The notes beneath the pieces were generated by a model that saw only the letters and a program-made list of their open reading frames with translations, ran no database searches and had not been told where the DNA came from. Positions 30,157 through 42,229 of a DNA stretch of 64,000 nt are shown here, piece after piece. The DNA lies in contig JAFKAC010000067.1 in NCBI GenBank assembly GCA_025766275.1, positions 62,001-126,000 of the forward strand, in the 5' to 3' direction. Both the position numbers and the translations under genes were made by a program. The stretch comes from Lactarius indigo. Lineage: Eukaryota; Basidiomycota; Agaricomycetes; Russulales; Russulaceae. Position 1 is the first letter of the stretch. Every line of letters begins with the position of its first letter.

Positions 30157-31312
30157 AATTCGGTGGACATTGTTGCACGAATGTGTATTTCATCTTCGTC
30201 CAACTTGTCGACTATATTGTTCTTTTCTTTGTCAGTAAGCACAGACACAATAACGATTTGTTGGTCTTGACTGTCCTGTGTACTAATGACGACCAGCATT
30301 ACTTCTTTGTGCGTGACTGTGTCCCTCCAGTTGATGGTAGGTTTGTATGTTGCCAGCCATGGATATCCAAGGATGATATCTTCACTTCTGAGATCCATGA
30401 TCAGGCATCTCATGGTCCTGTGGTATCCTTTGACATAGACATCTAAGTCTGAGAAATGAGTGATGGACCCAGCTTTGTTTTTGGTATTATCTATGTTTCG
30501 TATTTTATGTGCTTGTTGTAGGGGTTGGGTGCCAATCCCCATTCTTGACGTGAATTTAGGGTGTATGAAATTGTCAGTGGCACCAGAGTCCACTAATGCT
30601 TTTATGTCGGCCATGCGGTAATTCATGCAAATCGAAACTGGAATTTGAAGAGATCAAAAGCATGTCATGATTACAGAATTACAATGTAAAGCCCTCACCC
30701 AGGCCGATGAGTTCAGGCGCTCCGAAAACCCTCTTTTCCCCACAGATCCTGCAATATCAGGTCTTTGACTTTGTCTGGGGCATTTGCCACTCCTGAGAGC
30801 CACCCCTTGGCCTGCTCTTCAGCCATCCTGTTCATCAGTATGGCCTGTGCTTGGGTTGGCAGTGTTTCTGATGTGTAGTAGTCTGTTTCAGCTGCTTGTA
30901 TATTTGATGGTCCGGTGTTCCTGGTATTTTGCTGCCACTGCCACAGCTGCCTAGGATATGGGCAATTTTGTGAGAGGTGCCCCAGCATGTTACAATTGTA
31001 ACACAGTATTGTCCTTAGGTCTTGCCAGGACCCTCCCCGACCCCTTCCTCAGACACCTGGCCCCCCTCTTGGTGGGAAAGGTGGTAAGTTGGTGTACAGG
31101 GGTTTACTGTAGTCTATTTCTTCTGATCCTGCCAGTCGTACTTTAGCCCTAGCCCTGTCGGTGGAAGTATCCATGGCCCAGGGGTTGGCAATATTCTGGG
31201 GGATGGTCCATCCAGCGTTGCCAGTCTTGCTTTTGTTTTTTGGGGTGTCCTTGTAGTTGTCAAGTTGTGCGTGCATGTGTATGTAATTTTTCTGTCTTTG
31301 AAGCACTGCTTG
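30157..31312 (-). pseudogene. Element C protease and gag C-terminus
   Basis: The minus strand reads gag 3' sequence with the knuckle CYNCNMLGHLSQNC (about 30965-31006), then the GGGTTTT heptamer at 30725-30731. The pol start follows, with the protease motif ALVDSGATDN (about 30580-30605) and DIILGYPWLA. Several TGA stops interrupt it. The protease joins C's RT fragment across element D. On the other side element F is inserted at 31313, and C's gag continues at 39187. Confidence 0.85.
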
Positions 31313-31830
31313 TGTAACGTCGCCACGACGTTAGCTCGACTTGAGCACAGATGGCGGTAACAACTTAGCGGTATAATGGTCTCGCGGACTTGAAGACACG
31401 GAGGTCCAAGTTCTTGCCTTAGTGAATACGTGGAGGTACACCGGCAAGCCAATATCTTAGTGGGGTCGACAACTCTTAGGGCGAATGCGATAGAAGAGAA
31501 GAGAAGAGAGAAGAAGACAAGTGGCGATTCAAGAAGACCAAGATGGCGTATCTTGGTCTTCACTAGACACTATAAATACAAGTTGAGCAGGCTTTGAAGC
31601 GCTGCTATGAGTCGCAGTAGTGAAGCGTCCAACGTATCATGTAAGTATCTCAAACCCTAATACTACGACTACTAGTATTAGTGGTGTCAGTCCTCAGTCA
31701 GCAATCTCACCGTATCTCCTATCATACTGTCGTATCACCGTAGTAAAGTCCGCAACTAATCTACCTTACCGCCGTAGTTGCAACCGGTACAGTAAGGGTC
31801 CGTAGCTCATGAATAGTCCGAAACGTTACA
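31313..31830 (-). repeat. Element F 3' LTR
   Basis: 518 bp, minus-strand TGTAACGTTTCGG to GGCGACGTTACA. It is about 2% diverged from 38664-39181. Confidence 0.93.
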
Positions 31831-31859
31831 TCACCCCCTTTTCAGTGTGAGGCCCCGAC

Positions 31860-34800
31860 TCACCGAAAGTCCCTCGCCGGCCAATCGCACTGTTCGTCGG
31901 CAATGCACTCGAGCGCAGTGGCGCGCTCCAGCTGATAGATGGAGTCCCGCCTGTTATCCTGCGCGCTTACGATCATCTCGCGCAGCTGCGCTACCCTCAC
32001 ACGAAGTCGTTCCAGCTCAAAGCTGGCCGCGTGGTAGCGCGTGACCTCTGCGGTAAGGGTTTCATCGTTGATGCGGTTGAGGGCGCGGTCCGTGATGCGA
32101 TCTGCGGCGAAGATGACGAGGTCTTCATGGGGGTATGTGGGACGCAACGCTGCGCCGATGTGGGGTTCAGCGTAGAGGGGCTTACCATACAAGTGAGGGG
32201 AACCCGGTATGACCCCTAGTATAATGGGGTCTGCCCCTCCAATGATCTGGACGTGGGAGGCGTCCCGCTCTACTCCGTCGGGCCCGGTGATGGGGTATCA
32301 AATATAATGGGGTCGTCGGTTTTCCCGGAACCCCTCAGGCGCAATAATGTGCGCAGGGTCGTCAGCGGCGGTGAAGGGACGGTGGTCGGCGCCGCCCGGT
32401 ACACGCACACGTCCTTGATACATGGCGGACCCGTCAGAGTTGACGAGCCAGGGCGTGATGAGGGGATTAGTAGGGTCGCCTTTCGTTCGAAGGAAGGCGT
32501 GGCATGCCGGGTAGTAATCATCGTCGTCATGGCCAGCCTCAGCTGCCTCCATCGCTGCCGCCGCTCACGCATCTCTCTCAGTCGGGCCGCGGCTGAGTCG
32601 AGCTGCTCCCTCTGCCACTCCGCCGCTACCCTCCTCCACCCTTCCAACTCGTACTCCAGGAGCACTTGAATGCTCGTCGTTGCGTGGGAAAACTCCACGA
32701 ACGCCGATGAGGTCATCGCTTGGGGGTATGATGGCGATAGGCTCGCGCTCACCGCTGTCGTTTCGAAAGACGTGGACGACGGCGGATTCATTGTCGGGTT
32801 GTTGAGTGGGGTCTGGGAATCGGGCGAGCTCGTTCGCCCATTCTTGCGCGGTGATACGGCCCTCTGGCTGGCCAACAGGTGTGTACGGGGTGATTTGGGC
32901 GTTGGGAATCTCGGTCTCGTCATCATCGGTGATGAGAGCCCTGGCATCTTCTGCGAGGGAGTTGAGGAGCTGCGCTTGCGTGACATGTCGTAGTGGGGAA
33001 GTAGGCATAAGAGTGGTGACTGATCGGAGGGAGGAGGAATAACTTCCTTCGACTTTCACCCCACTCGTTTTAACTTGATGCCCGTGTGCCTGCGTTTCCT
33101 GATACAGGCGGACTGCTTCTGGTGCGAAGACATCATCTTTATCGACCCACTGATTCTCCGAGTCCGAATATCCCTTCCATTTGATGAGATATTGTAGACG
33201 CCTCTTTCGTCTGAAGTGCCTGGAGTCTAGAATGGCCTCAACCTTGTATTCTTCCTCCCCATCGACTAACTCTGGTGGCGGTCGTGTGAAGTTTTCACCG
33301 TGAAGGGTAGTTTGTTTGTACGGGGTGAGAAGATCAATGTGAAACACTGGGTGGATAGTCCACTGTGTGGGAAGTTCAAGGCGATAGGTGTATGGTGACA
33401 TCACCTGTATCACACGAAAAGGTCTGTGGCATCGCGCCGCTAATTTCGCCGTGGGCTGATTGGTTCGAAGGTGTTTTCCTTCCAGCCACACAAGATCATT
33501 GGTGTGAAACTTGGGCGTATCTTTGTTGCGCACCCACGCCTCTTGTGCCTTTTTCATGAGGCATTGGGTGTCCTCTCTAGCCTCCTTTAGTTGTGTCAGT
33601 TGCTTTGTCACCTGTGGGATAGGAGATGGCTTATCGGTCCAATCAGCTTGTGGGTCGTATCCCATGAGAAGCTGAAACGGTGATTGTTTCGTGTGTTCAT
33701 GGGGCCAATTGTTGTGCGCGAATTCGGCGATTGGCAGATAAGTGGTCCAGTTATCTTGACGCTCATTCACCCAAAAACGCAGATATTGTTCCAGCCACTG
33801 ATTGGTCCTTTCTGATTGCCTGTCGGTGCGTGGGTGATAAGCCGTGGATATGTTCTGCTGGACTCCCAGAATTCGGCATGCTTCTCTTGTAAATTTGGAT
33901 GTAAATCGGGGGTCACGGTCACTGATGATTTTGCGTGGTAATCTGAATCGTTTGAAGATGTGACTGACGTACAGCGCGGCGGTTTCCTCTGCCGTTATCT
34001 CTTCTCGGCAGGGTATGAACACAGAGGCTTTGCTGCAGTCGTGGTCGGTGATGGTGAGGATGCTGTCGTACCCGTCTGATACTGGCAACTTAGTGATGAA
34101 GTCTATCGCGACCGTCTGGAAGGGAAGCACATTGAGTATGGGCGTGATGGGGTGTAGAGCCGCACATATGTGGCGTGTGTTGACTTTGTTTCGCTGGCAT
34201 TCAGCGCACCCTTGAATGTATTTGCAGACGTCTTTTCGCAGTCTCGGCCACCAATAGTGCCTTTCCAGGATGCATTGTGTCCTCGCGATTCCAGGGTGTC
34301 CGTGTACAGGTAGGTTGTGATGGTCATGGATCAGCACACGATGCATGGATGCTGGCCCTGTAATGACGAACCTGCCATCTTTATACCATTCCCCTTGTAT
34401 CTTCTTTAATTGATGGGGGTCCGCCCATACTTTGATCACCTCTTCGTCTTGTTGGTGCCTCGGTTGCAGCAAGTTCGGGTTGAGGGTGAACGTTTTCGCC
34501 GCATTAAGGGTTCGGACAAAGACTTCCGGTGGCAGTACCACCACTTCGCTATTGTCTTCCACCCCTTGGTCGTAGTTGGGTCGTCGCGACAATGCGTCGG
34601 CTCTACCATTGTTCTTTCCCTTGATGTGGTGAATTTCAAAGTCGTACTCAGAGAGTTCGAGTACTTCCCTGGCGACCCGCCTGCTAATCTTCTGCGGCGA
34701 CTTCCAGTATTGTAGGTTGAGGTGATCCAAGTAGATTTTGATTTTGTGTGGGGCCCCCGCCAGTAACGGTCTCCAATTTCTCAGGGCTTTAACTATTGCA

Positions 34801-36605
34801 AGTAACTCCAGGTCGTAGATGTCATAGTTTCGCTCTGCTTCAGAGAGCGTTGCTGAGTAGTAGCCTATGGGGTGTCGTTTTCCGTCAGATTTCTTTTGCA
34901 ATAGTACGGCTCCCACCGTGTAGCCCGAGGCGTCTACTTCTAGCTCAAATGGGTCCTGGAGGACGGGGTGTGCCAGCACCGGTTCCTCGGTTACCAGGCG
35001 TTTGAGAGTGTTGAATGCGCTGTCTTCCTCTTCTGTCCATTGCCATTCTTTGTCTTTGCGTGTTAGCTTGGTGAGTGGTTTGGCATGAGTTGCAAAGCCG
35101 CAGATGAAAAGCCTGTAAAAGTTGCAGAAGCCGAGAAAAGATCGGACATCTTTGACTTTTGTCGGCATCGGCCAGTCTTTGATACCTTGGACTTTTACAG
35201 GGTCCATTTGAGTCACCCCCCTTTCAAGGATTACCCCCAGGTAATCCATACGTGGCTGGTGAAACAGGCATTTTTCAAGCTTGAAGTAGAGGTCATGTTC
35301 TTGTGCAACGCTTAAAACGTCACGTACAGCTTTGATATGGGTGGCTAGATCATGATTGAAGTGAGTGGCTATGCCGATGTCATCCATATAGACATGTATC
35401 GTAGTTCCCAGTCGTTCGTGTTTTGATATGGTGTCACGATATATATGATTCATCATGGCCTGAAAGGTTGCGGGGGAGTTGGTAAGGCCAAAGAACATGA
35501 CCGTGGGTTCAAAAAGGCCGAATTTGGTCTTGAACGCCGCTTTTTCCTGGTCACCGTCGCGAATGCGTATGTTGTTATAGCCCCATCGGATATCGAGCTT
35601 CGTGTAGATGTGGGCGTTACTGAGGTCGAGAATGAGGTCCTGGATCAGTGGTAATGGGTACTGATTTCAGATAGTGTATGAGTTGATGACCCAATAATCC
35701 TGTACCGGGCGTAGCTTTCCGTCCTTCTTTTTAATGAAAAAGAACGAAGAGGCATATGGAGAGATCAAAGGGCACAAATACCCTTGTTTCAGTTTTTCTT
35801 CGAGAAACTCCTTTAACTCCCCTTCTTCCTTCTGTGTCATTGGGTAAATTTTGCAGTCAATTGCCGCCGGTGCCGTTGGTTTGAAGTCAATGGTGTGGTC
35901 CCAGGGTCTTGCCGGGGGAAACCGGTGCGAGGCTTGCTCGCTAAAGAGCTTGCTGAACGCAGCGTAGGCCGACGGTAGCTCTGCTGCCATCTGTTGTTGC
36001 TTTGCTTGAATAGCCAACTCCGTCGAGGTGGTGGCTCAGGCGAATATTCGTTCTTCTGGTTCCAGCTCCAGGGCGATTTCATTCTTTTCTGCCACTGTGA
36101 GGGCTCGAATCGCAGTTGTTGTTAACAGGCGTTCCATAGTAGCTAGCACTACGGGCTTCATGTCAGGGTGTATGGTCGCCGTCGCCCAACTGATAGTGGG
36201 TTTGAACGCGCTAAGCCAAGGGTAGCCTAGTACCATGTCCTCACTGCCGAGGTCGGTTACCAGAAAGGTCATCCTTTTCACCTGTCCTCGTGTTTTCACT
36301 TCCAGGTTAATGTAATGAGTGATTAACCCAGCTTTGTTTTCCGTGTTATCTATGTTCCATATCTTACGCGGTGTTCCTAGTTGTTGCACCGGGATGCCGG
36401 CCCGGGCTGCCATGCTTGGTTTGATAAAGTTGTTGGTCGCTCCAGAGTCGATCAATGCATTGGTTTCAGTCGTTTTGTAATCCGTTCTGACAGTCACTGG
36501 AATTCGTAGGGATCGATAGCGCGTTGTCACGATTACAGAATTACATTGTAAGGCCCTCACCCAGACTGATGGGTTCAGGCGCCCTGAAAACCCTCTTTCC
36601 CCCAT
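31860..36605 (-). pseudogene. Element F pol, interrupted by four TGA codons
   Basis: It has the same order as E's pol: protease (IDSGAT), RT with YMDD (near 35379-35390), RNase H, integrase, chromodomain (LQYLIKWKGYSDSENQW) and the 390-residue extension ending DWPARDFR at 31860. The frame opens upstream as far as the gag overlap (MGERGFSGRL) without a stop, unlike E. TGA codons at 36036, 35667, 32565 and 32298 (plus-strand starts) each fall where E has Arg. There are no frameshifts. Confidence 0.92.
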
Positions 36606-38641
36606 AGGTCTTGAAGGATGAGGTCCTTTACTTCATCCGTACTGTTGGCCACCTGCGTGAGCCACTCCTTCGCCTGTTCTCCAGCCGTTTTTGCTGCATT
36701 AATTTGTGGTGCGGGTGTCACACTCAGTGCGGGTGTCGCGTACCCTGGTAGTGATGGCTCATATTGTGAGACGGGACCTGAAGTTCCTGGCCACTGAGGC
36801 GGCCACGCGGTTTCGGTCATTCTGCTGCTGGACGGAACGTTCTGCCACTGCCTTTGCTGTCGCGGATATGGGCAGTTTCGTGAGAGATGCCCCAGAGCAT
36901 TACAGTTATAACAGAGGACGTTCCTTAAGTCTCATCTGGACCCGCCTCTTCCTCACCCCCTGGCTCCCGGACCTCCTTGTGGTGGGAATGGTGGTGCTTG
37001 CCAATTGCGGTGGGGCAGCTTGTTGAAGTCAATTTCTTCGGACCCCGCCAATCGCACCTTGGCGCGATCGGCCGAGGTGTCCATGGCCCACGGGTTGGTT
37101 TGTGGCAGGTTTTGGGGAAGTGTCCACCCTGCGTTGCCACTCTGCTTCTTTGGTTGGGTCGTTGTGTTCTTGTACTCATTGAGTCTTGCTTTGAGATGTA
37201 TATAATTCTTTTGCCGCTTGAGAACGGCCCTCTTCCAGTCGTCAAACGTTACCGGGTCATCAAATTGGAATGCGTTTTTGAACAATTCCTTGGGCAGACC
37301 CGATGTAAACAAGTCGATAGTTTGCGGTTCATTGAGGCGGTAGTGAGCTTTCCGCGCGAGCTGTTCGAAGTCATTGACGTACTTGTCAATGTCCTCTCCT
37401 GCCATTTTGAAGCCCTTCCTGAGGATGGCCTGTGCTTGTTCCCTTTCTAGCGTGTTCTCAAACCGTTGACTGAAGCCGTCGGCTACGGCGTCCCACAAGT
37501 CTCAAGTGTAGGGACTGATTCCTCGTTGTATTTGTCGATTGAGCCAGTTCAGGAAGGATAAGACCCATTCGCTGACTGCTCCGCCTTTGATGTATGAAAG
37601 GAACAGGAGGCATCTCCTGTAGTCGTTGCGCATGATAGGGGCGTCTAAATTCATGCCCCAGTAAACGTGCCACTGTGTGAGGAACTGGTCCACTTTAAGT
37701 CTGTCCCCATCGAAAATGGAGGGTGGCTCGCCGGTTAGTTTCTCGCTGGGATGTCCTCTTTCCCCGGCGCCTCCGCCACCTCCGCCTTCACCACCCCCAC
37801 CTCCTCCGCCATTGGGCAGGCTGCCAGGTGGTCTTCTTGGTGGTTCGGTTCTTCGCAGGTCGAATGGGACACCTCCTCCCGGTGGTGGCGGGGGGTCATC
37901 TCCCGGTCCTCCAATTCCTGGGGGAAGTTCCATCGTGGGTCGTCGTCCTGACGGAGGGTCTCCTCTGTCTGACCCTATGGCTCGAAAGATGGCGGCGTCG
38001 TCAGCGGTCATACGTACTCCCGTTTCTGGATTAATGGGCATGAGGATGTCTCTTGCTTCACTTTGTATTGCACGTGCTTCCTCCAGCGCGACTTCTTCCA
38101 TTGCGCGTGTTATTGTGGCCATGATGGCTGGTGATCGAATATGAATTGGTTCGGGCTCGGTAATGTGTGTGGACTCAGCTCGTTCAATGAGGAAGTCTTG
38201 TATGGCTCCTCCGCTAGTCTCTGTTTGATTTGGCTCTCGTCCTTCACTTTCCTCTTGGCTTTGTTCTCCTTCTGCTTCTTCTGATACTACTTCTCCGGTC
38301 GAATGTTCCCGTACTTGCCCATCAATAGGGCCCCAATCGGCTCGACTATTGAGTTCTCGCACGTCGATATCGCAATGGTATCTGGGTCCTGCTGGTCGTA
38401 CAGCGTCCCACTGGGAGTCTATGGGGTTCCACGTAACTTCTACCCAACACAGGTGGTCGAAGTTGAACTCAACTGGGCGGAACCTAGTAGGTCCGTTAAA
38501 CTCCACGAAGTATCCGGTTTCCTCTTGCCTTTCCCTCCAACTAGCCACTTGTAGAAAGCGTGTGGGGACGTTACGTTCTCCTCTTCTTGGGAGCGAATAA
38601 GGACGAAAGCTCGTCCACTGGTCTCTTGTTGTTACGGCCAC
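36575..38641 (-). pseudogene. Element F gag, interrupted by three TGA codons
   Basis: Similar in length to E's gag. N-terminal domain, acidic and Gly-rich linkers, capsid domain, then the CCHC knuckle (about 36870-36915). Stops are at 37502 (in SPYT*DLW), 36953 and 36932, all Arg in E. The first codon is GTG, as in E. The slippery heptamer is at 36587-36593. Confidence 0.9.
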
Positions 38642-38650
38642 GGTGGGATG

Positions 38651-38661
38651 ATCTTGGTCTT
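38651..38661 (-). other. Element F self-complementary primer-binding site
   Basis: Minus strand AAGACCAAGAT, two bases inside the 5' LTR. It is complementary to the start-site arm of the LTR hairpin (38884-38912). Confidence 0.65.
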
Positions 38662-38663
38662 AA

Positions 38664-39181
38664 TGTAACGTCGCCACGACGTTAGCTCGACTTGAGCACA
38701 GATGGCGGTAACAACTTAGTGGTATAACGGTCTCGCGGACTTGAAGACACGGAGGTCCAAGTTCTTGCCTTAGTGAATACATGGAGGTACACCGGCAAGC
38801 CAATATCTTAGTGGGGTCGACAACTCTTAGGGCAAATGCGATAGAAGAGAAGAGAAGAGAGAAGAAGACAAGTGGCGATTCAAGAAGACCAAGATGGTGT
38901 ATCTTGGTCTTCACTAGACACTATAAATACAAGTTGAGCAGGCTTTGAAGCGCTGCTATGAGTTGCAGTAGTGAAGCGTCCAACGTATCGCGTAAGTATC
39001 TCAAACCCTAATACTACGACTACTAGTATTAGTGGTGTCAGTCCTCAGTCAGCAATCTCACCATATCTCCTATCGTACTGTCGTATCACCGTAGTAAAGT
39101 CCGCAACTAATCTACCTTACCGCCGTAGTTGCAACCGGTACAGTAAGGGTCCGTAGCTCGTGAATAGTCTGAAACGTTACA
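38664..39181 (-). repeat. Element F 5' LTR with promoter
   Basis: Minus-strand TATTTATAG TATA-like box near 38920. The hairpin GAAGACCAAGAT-loop-ATCTTGGTCTTC spans 38884-38912. Confidence 0.92.
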
Positions 39182-39186
39182 GCTTG

Positions 39187-39604
39187 CTTCCATTTGTCAA
39201 CCATCTCTGGCTCATCAAGGTTGTATGCCTGTTTGTATAGTTTCTTGGGTATTCTGTTGGGGGGTTGTTAAGCCAATACCCGGCCTTGCATGCTGCCTCC
39301 TCAAATTCATTGATGTATTTGTTGATATCCCCATTGACCATCTTCAGCCCCTTTTGCAAAAGCGCTTGAGCCTGTTCCTTTTCAAGTGTGTTTACAAACC
39401 TTTGATTAAAGCTGTCTGCAACCCCATCCCACAGGGCACGCATATACTGATATATCCCTCATTGTATTTGTTGGTTGAGCCACTTAAGGTATGACAACAC
39501 CCATTTGCTGACAGTGGTTCCCTTGATGTAGGAGAGGAAGAGAAGTGACTGTTGGTAGTTGTTCCTCATGACTGGGGTGTTGAGGTTCATACCCCAGTAG
39601 ACAT
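39187..39604 (-). pseudogene. Element C gag, capsid part
   Basis: The minus strand reads capsid sequence similar to E: DGVADSFNQRFVNTLEKEQAQALLQKG and NKYINEFEEAACKAGYWLN. It is interrupted by TGA and small shifts. The copia LTR at 39605 splits it from the TQWHVYWGMNLN part that resumes at 40219. Confidence 0.8.
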
Positions 39605-40213
39605 TGATGAACAGCAAAGACAGATCCAGTACTCACAGTGACAAAGGAGACTGTGGTGAGATACTAGGTGCAGCTGGTAAGCAGCAGAGGGGACTGTCAA
39701 GCAAGTGAAGCAAAAAGGTGTCTGGCACACAACAGAGTGAGAACTGATAATAGTATCACAGGAGAGGGACTTTACCTGGCACACAACAGAGTGAGAACTG
39801 ATGTGGACCAGGGTGTACAGAGTACTCTACTTATACTATACAGAGGTGTGACACTAGTACAAGGACAGTAACATAGAGTCACGGAATACAAGGAGCGTTG
39901 TTCTACATACAGGACAAAAGGAATGTACCAAAGGAGAACAAGGCGACCAGAACAAAGAAAGTCTAGACAAGTATGATATCATAGTGACATCACAATAAAG
40001 ATAACGCCACAAAGAGAACAAAGGAAGGAGTACAATGAAATGTCCAGAGTGTTCTACATGATGTCATTGTACATGATGTCATAGATAAGCTAAGAAGTTT
40101 GAGATTGTACAGATCATATAATCTAATCTACAGGTTCAATATATCTTATCTAAAGCAGTCCATATCTGCAAGTCCTTTAGAGCCGCTAAGTGCGTGTGGG
40201 CCACTTATCAACA
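39605..40213 (-). repeat. Copia-type solo LTR in C gag
   Basis: 609 bp, TGATGAACAGC to CTTATCAACA, flanked by GACAT at 39600-39604 and 40214-40218. It contains a partial internal duplication around CACACAACAGAGTGAGAACTG (about 39724 and 39780). Confidence 0.93.
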
Positions 40214-40218
40214 GACAT

Positions 40219-41138
40219 GCCATTGTGTCAGAAAGGCATCTACTTTAGTACAGTCACTGTTGAATATGGATGGGGGCTTGCCTGTCAATTTTTCACTGTG
40301 GTGCCCTCTGCCTATGGGTGGTCCTCCTCTAGGTACATCTGGTGGGATTCCTCCCCCACTCTGCTGATGAGGGAAATCATCTCCGGGTGGCCCCCCTCTT
40401 CCTGGTGGTGGGTCTAGTGGTATATTTCTTCATTCACCTGAAGGGGGGTCCAGTTGGTCCAGCCCTATTGCTCTGAAGATAGCTGTGTTGTCTGCAGTCA
40501 TTCATACTCCGGTTTCCAGATTGATGGGCAGTATGTATTTGTGATTCTTGTTGAATAGCTTCAGCTGCCTCCCTTGCTACTTGATCTCTTATAGTTATGA
40601 TTTCTTGTTCTGTCATGGTGGTAGTTGCCATCTCTGCTGCTGGTGACCATATGTGGATGACTTCTGGTTGTTCAGTGATATGTAGGGACTCAGCTTGTTG
40701 GATGGTGTACTGTTCAATAGGTCCAACACTTTGCAGTCTGACTTCCTCACTTGCTTTGTCTTCTCTGGTTGTTTTGGTTACCACTTCTCCGGTAGAGTGT
40801 TCTCATAGTTGACTGTCAATCGGTCCCCAATCTGCCCTTGAGTTGTGGTGTCATGTGTCAATATTGCACTGGTAGTTTCTTCCAGCTGGTCTGACAATGT
40901 CCCAGCAGTGATCTATGGGGTTCCACATAATTTCCACTGAGCACAAATGGCCAAAGTTGAACTCAACAGGTCTGAACCTGGTAGGTCCATTGAACTCCAC
41001 AAAATATCCAGTTTCATCTCTGCATTCTCTCCAGCAGGCTGCTCCTAAAAATTGAGTCAGTATGTTGTGGTCTCCTCTGCATTCCAAGTGATAGGGACGG
41101 AAACTCATCCACTGGTCTCAAGTAGTGATTGTTGCCAT
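40219..41138 (-). pseudogene. Element C gag N-terminal part
   Basis: It starts at ATG 41136-41138 and reads an N-terminus like that of E and F (QWMSFRPYHL, YFVEFNGPTRFRPVEFNF). TGA codons and at least one shift follow near 40430-40520. C keeps ATG where E and F have GTG. Confidence 0.82.
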
Positions 41139-41144
41139 GATGGG

Positions 41145-41155
41145 ATCTTGGTCTT
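41145..41155 (-). other. Element C primer-binding site
   Basis: Minus strand AAGACCAAGAT, two bases inside C's LTR and complementary to the hairpin arm in that LTR (41988-42016). It is conserved despite C's age. Confidence 0.6.
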
Positions 41156-41157
41156 AA

Positions 41158-42229
41158 TGTAACACTGTCACGACATTAGCTCAACTTGAGCTCAGAGAAG
41201 TCAACAACTACTCAGCTAAACATGTCACATGACATATGTGTTGATAAGTGACCCTTGCGCACTTAGCAGCTCGTATGGACCAGACTTGCAGCATGGACTG
41301 CTTTAGATTAGATTAATTGGACTTGTAGGTTACATAGGTTTGATCTGTACAATCTAGCATTTACCATTGTGTCATGTATGACATCATGTACAATGACATC
41401 ATGTAGAACACTCTGGACACTTCATTGTACTCTGTCCTTTGTTCTCTTTTAGTTCTTATCTTTATTATGATGTCACTATGATATCATCCTTGTCTGGACT
41501 TTCCTTGTTCTTGCACGCCTTGTTCTCTTTACACACACTCCTTTGTCCTGTTGTAGAACAATGTGTCCCTTGTATTCTGTGACACTCTGTTACTTACCTT
41601 GTAGTAGTGTCACCCTCCTGTATAGTATAGGTAGTAGTGCTTGTACGCTCCTGGTCCACATCAGTTCCCTCACTGTTGTGTGCCAGGTATGTCTCTTCCT
41701 CTCAATTGTAACATCAGTTCCCTCACTGTTGTGTGCCAGAACATCTTTTGCTTCACTTGCTTGACAGTCCCCCTCTGCTGCTTACCAGTTGCATCTAGTA
41801 TCTCACCACAGTCTCCCTTGTCACTGTGAGTACTGGATCTGTCTATGCTGTTCATCAATATGGCATGAAGGCAATTCCTAGACACTCGCATGTGCTAGAT
41901 AAATCAAGGACTTCCTTATTGCAAGGCAAGCCATAATACATGTTGCAGAGAAGAGAGTGAAAGAGACAGAGAGAAGTGACAATTCAAGAAGACCAAGATG
42001 GCATATCTTGGTCTTCACAGCCTATCCTAAATACAAGTAGAGACAGGCTTTGAAGCACTGTCTGAAAGCATCCAACAAGTTGCGTAAACAGAGCAAACCC
42101 TAGTACTACTACTACCAGTACTAGGATCGAGTCATAACTTAATGTACAGTGAGTAATAGTCCATGACAAATTACTCCCTATTGCCTGTGTCATACCGTAA
42201 ACAATAAGGGTCCACATCAGATTGTAACA
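41158..42229 (-). repeat. Element C 5' LTR, interrupted
   Basis: It starts TGTAACACTG and ends GATTGTAACA on the plus strand. It is interrupted by a copia LTR at 41239-41857; without this and one TSD it is about 448 bp. The hairpin and TATA-like sequence match those of E and F. C's other end has been lost. Confidence 0.88.
41239..41857 (+). repeat. Copia-type solo LTR in C LTR
   Basis: 619 bp, TGTTGATAAG to TGTTCATCA, with the duplication ATATG at 41234-41238 and 41858-41862. Confidence 0.93.

Larger units (their letters stand above)
31313..39181 (-). mobile_element. Element F: full-length chromovirus inactivated by TGA codons
   Basis: 7869 bp with 518-bp LTRs (31313-31830 and 38664-39181) and the duplication GCTTG (31308-31312 and 39182-39186). 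It is a close relative of element E. The LTRs differ at about a dozen sites, essentially all CpG transitions. Gag and pol are full length with no frameshift, but seven in-frame TGA codons are present. It lies in element C's gag. Confidence 0.95.
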
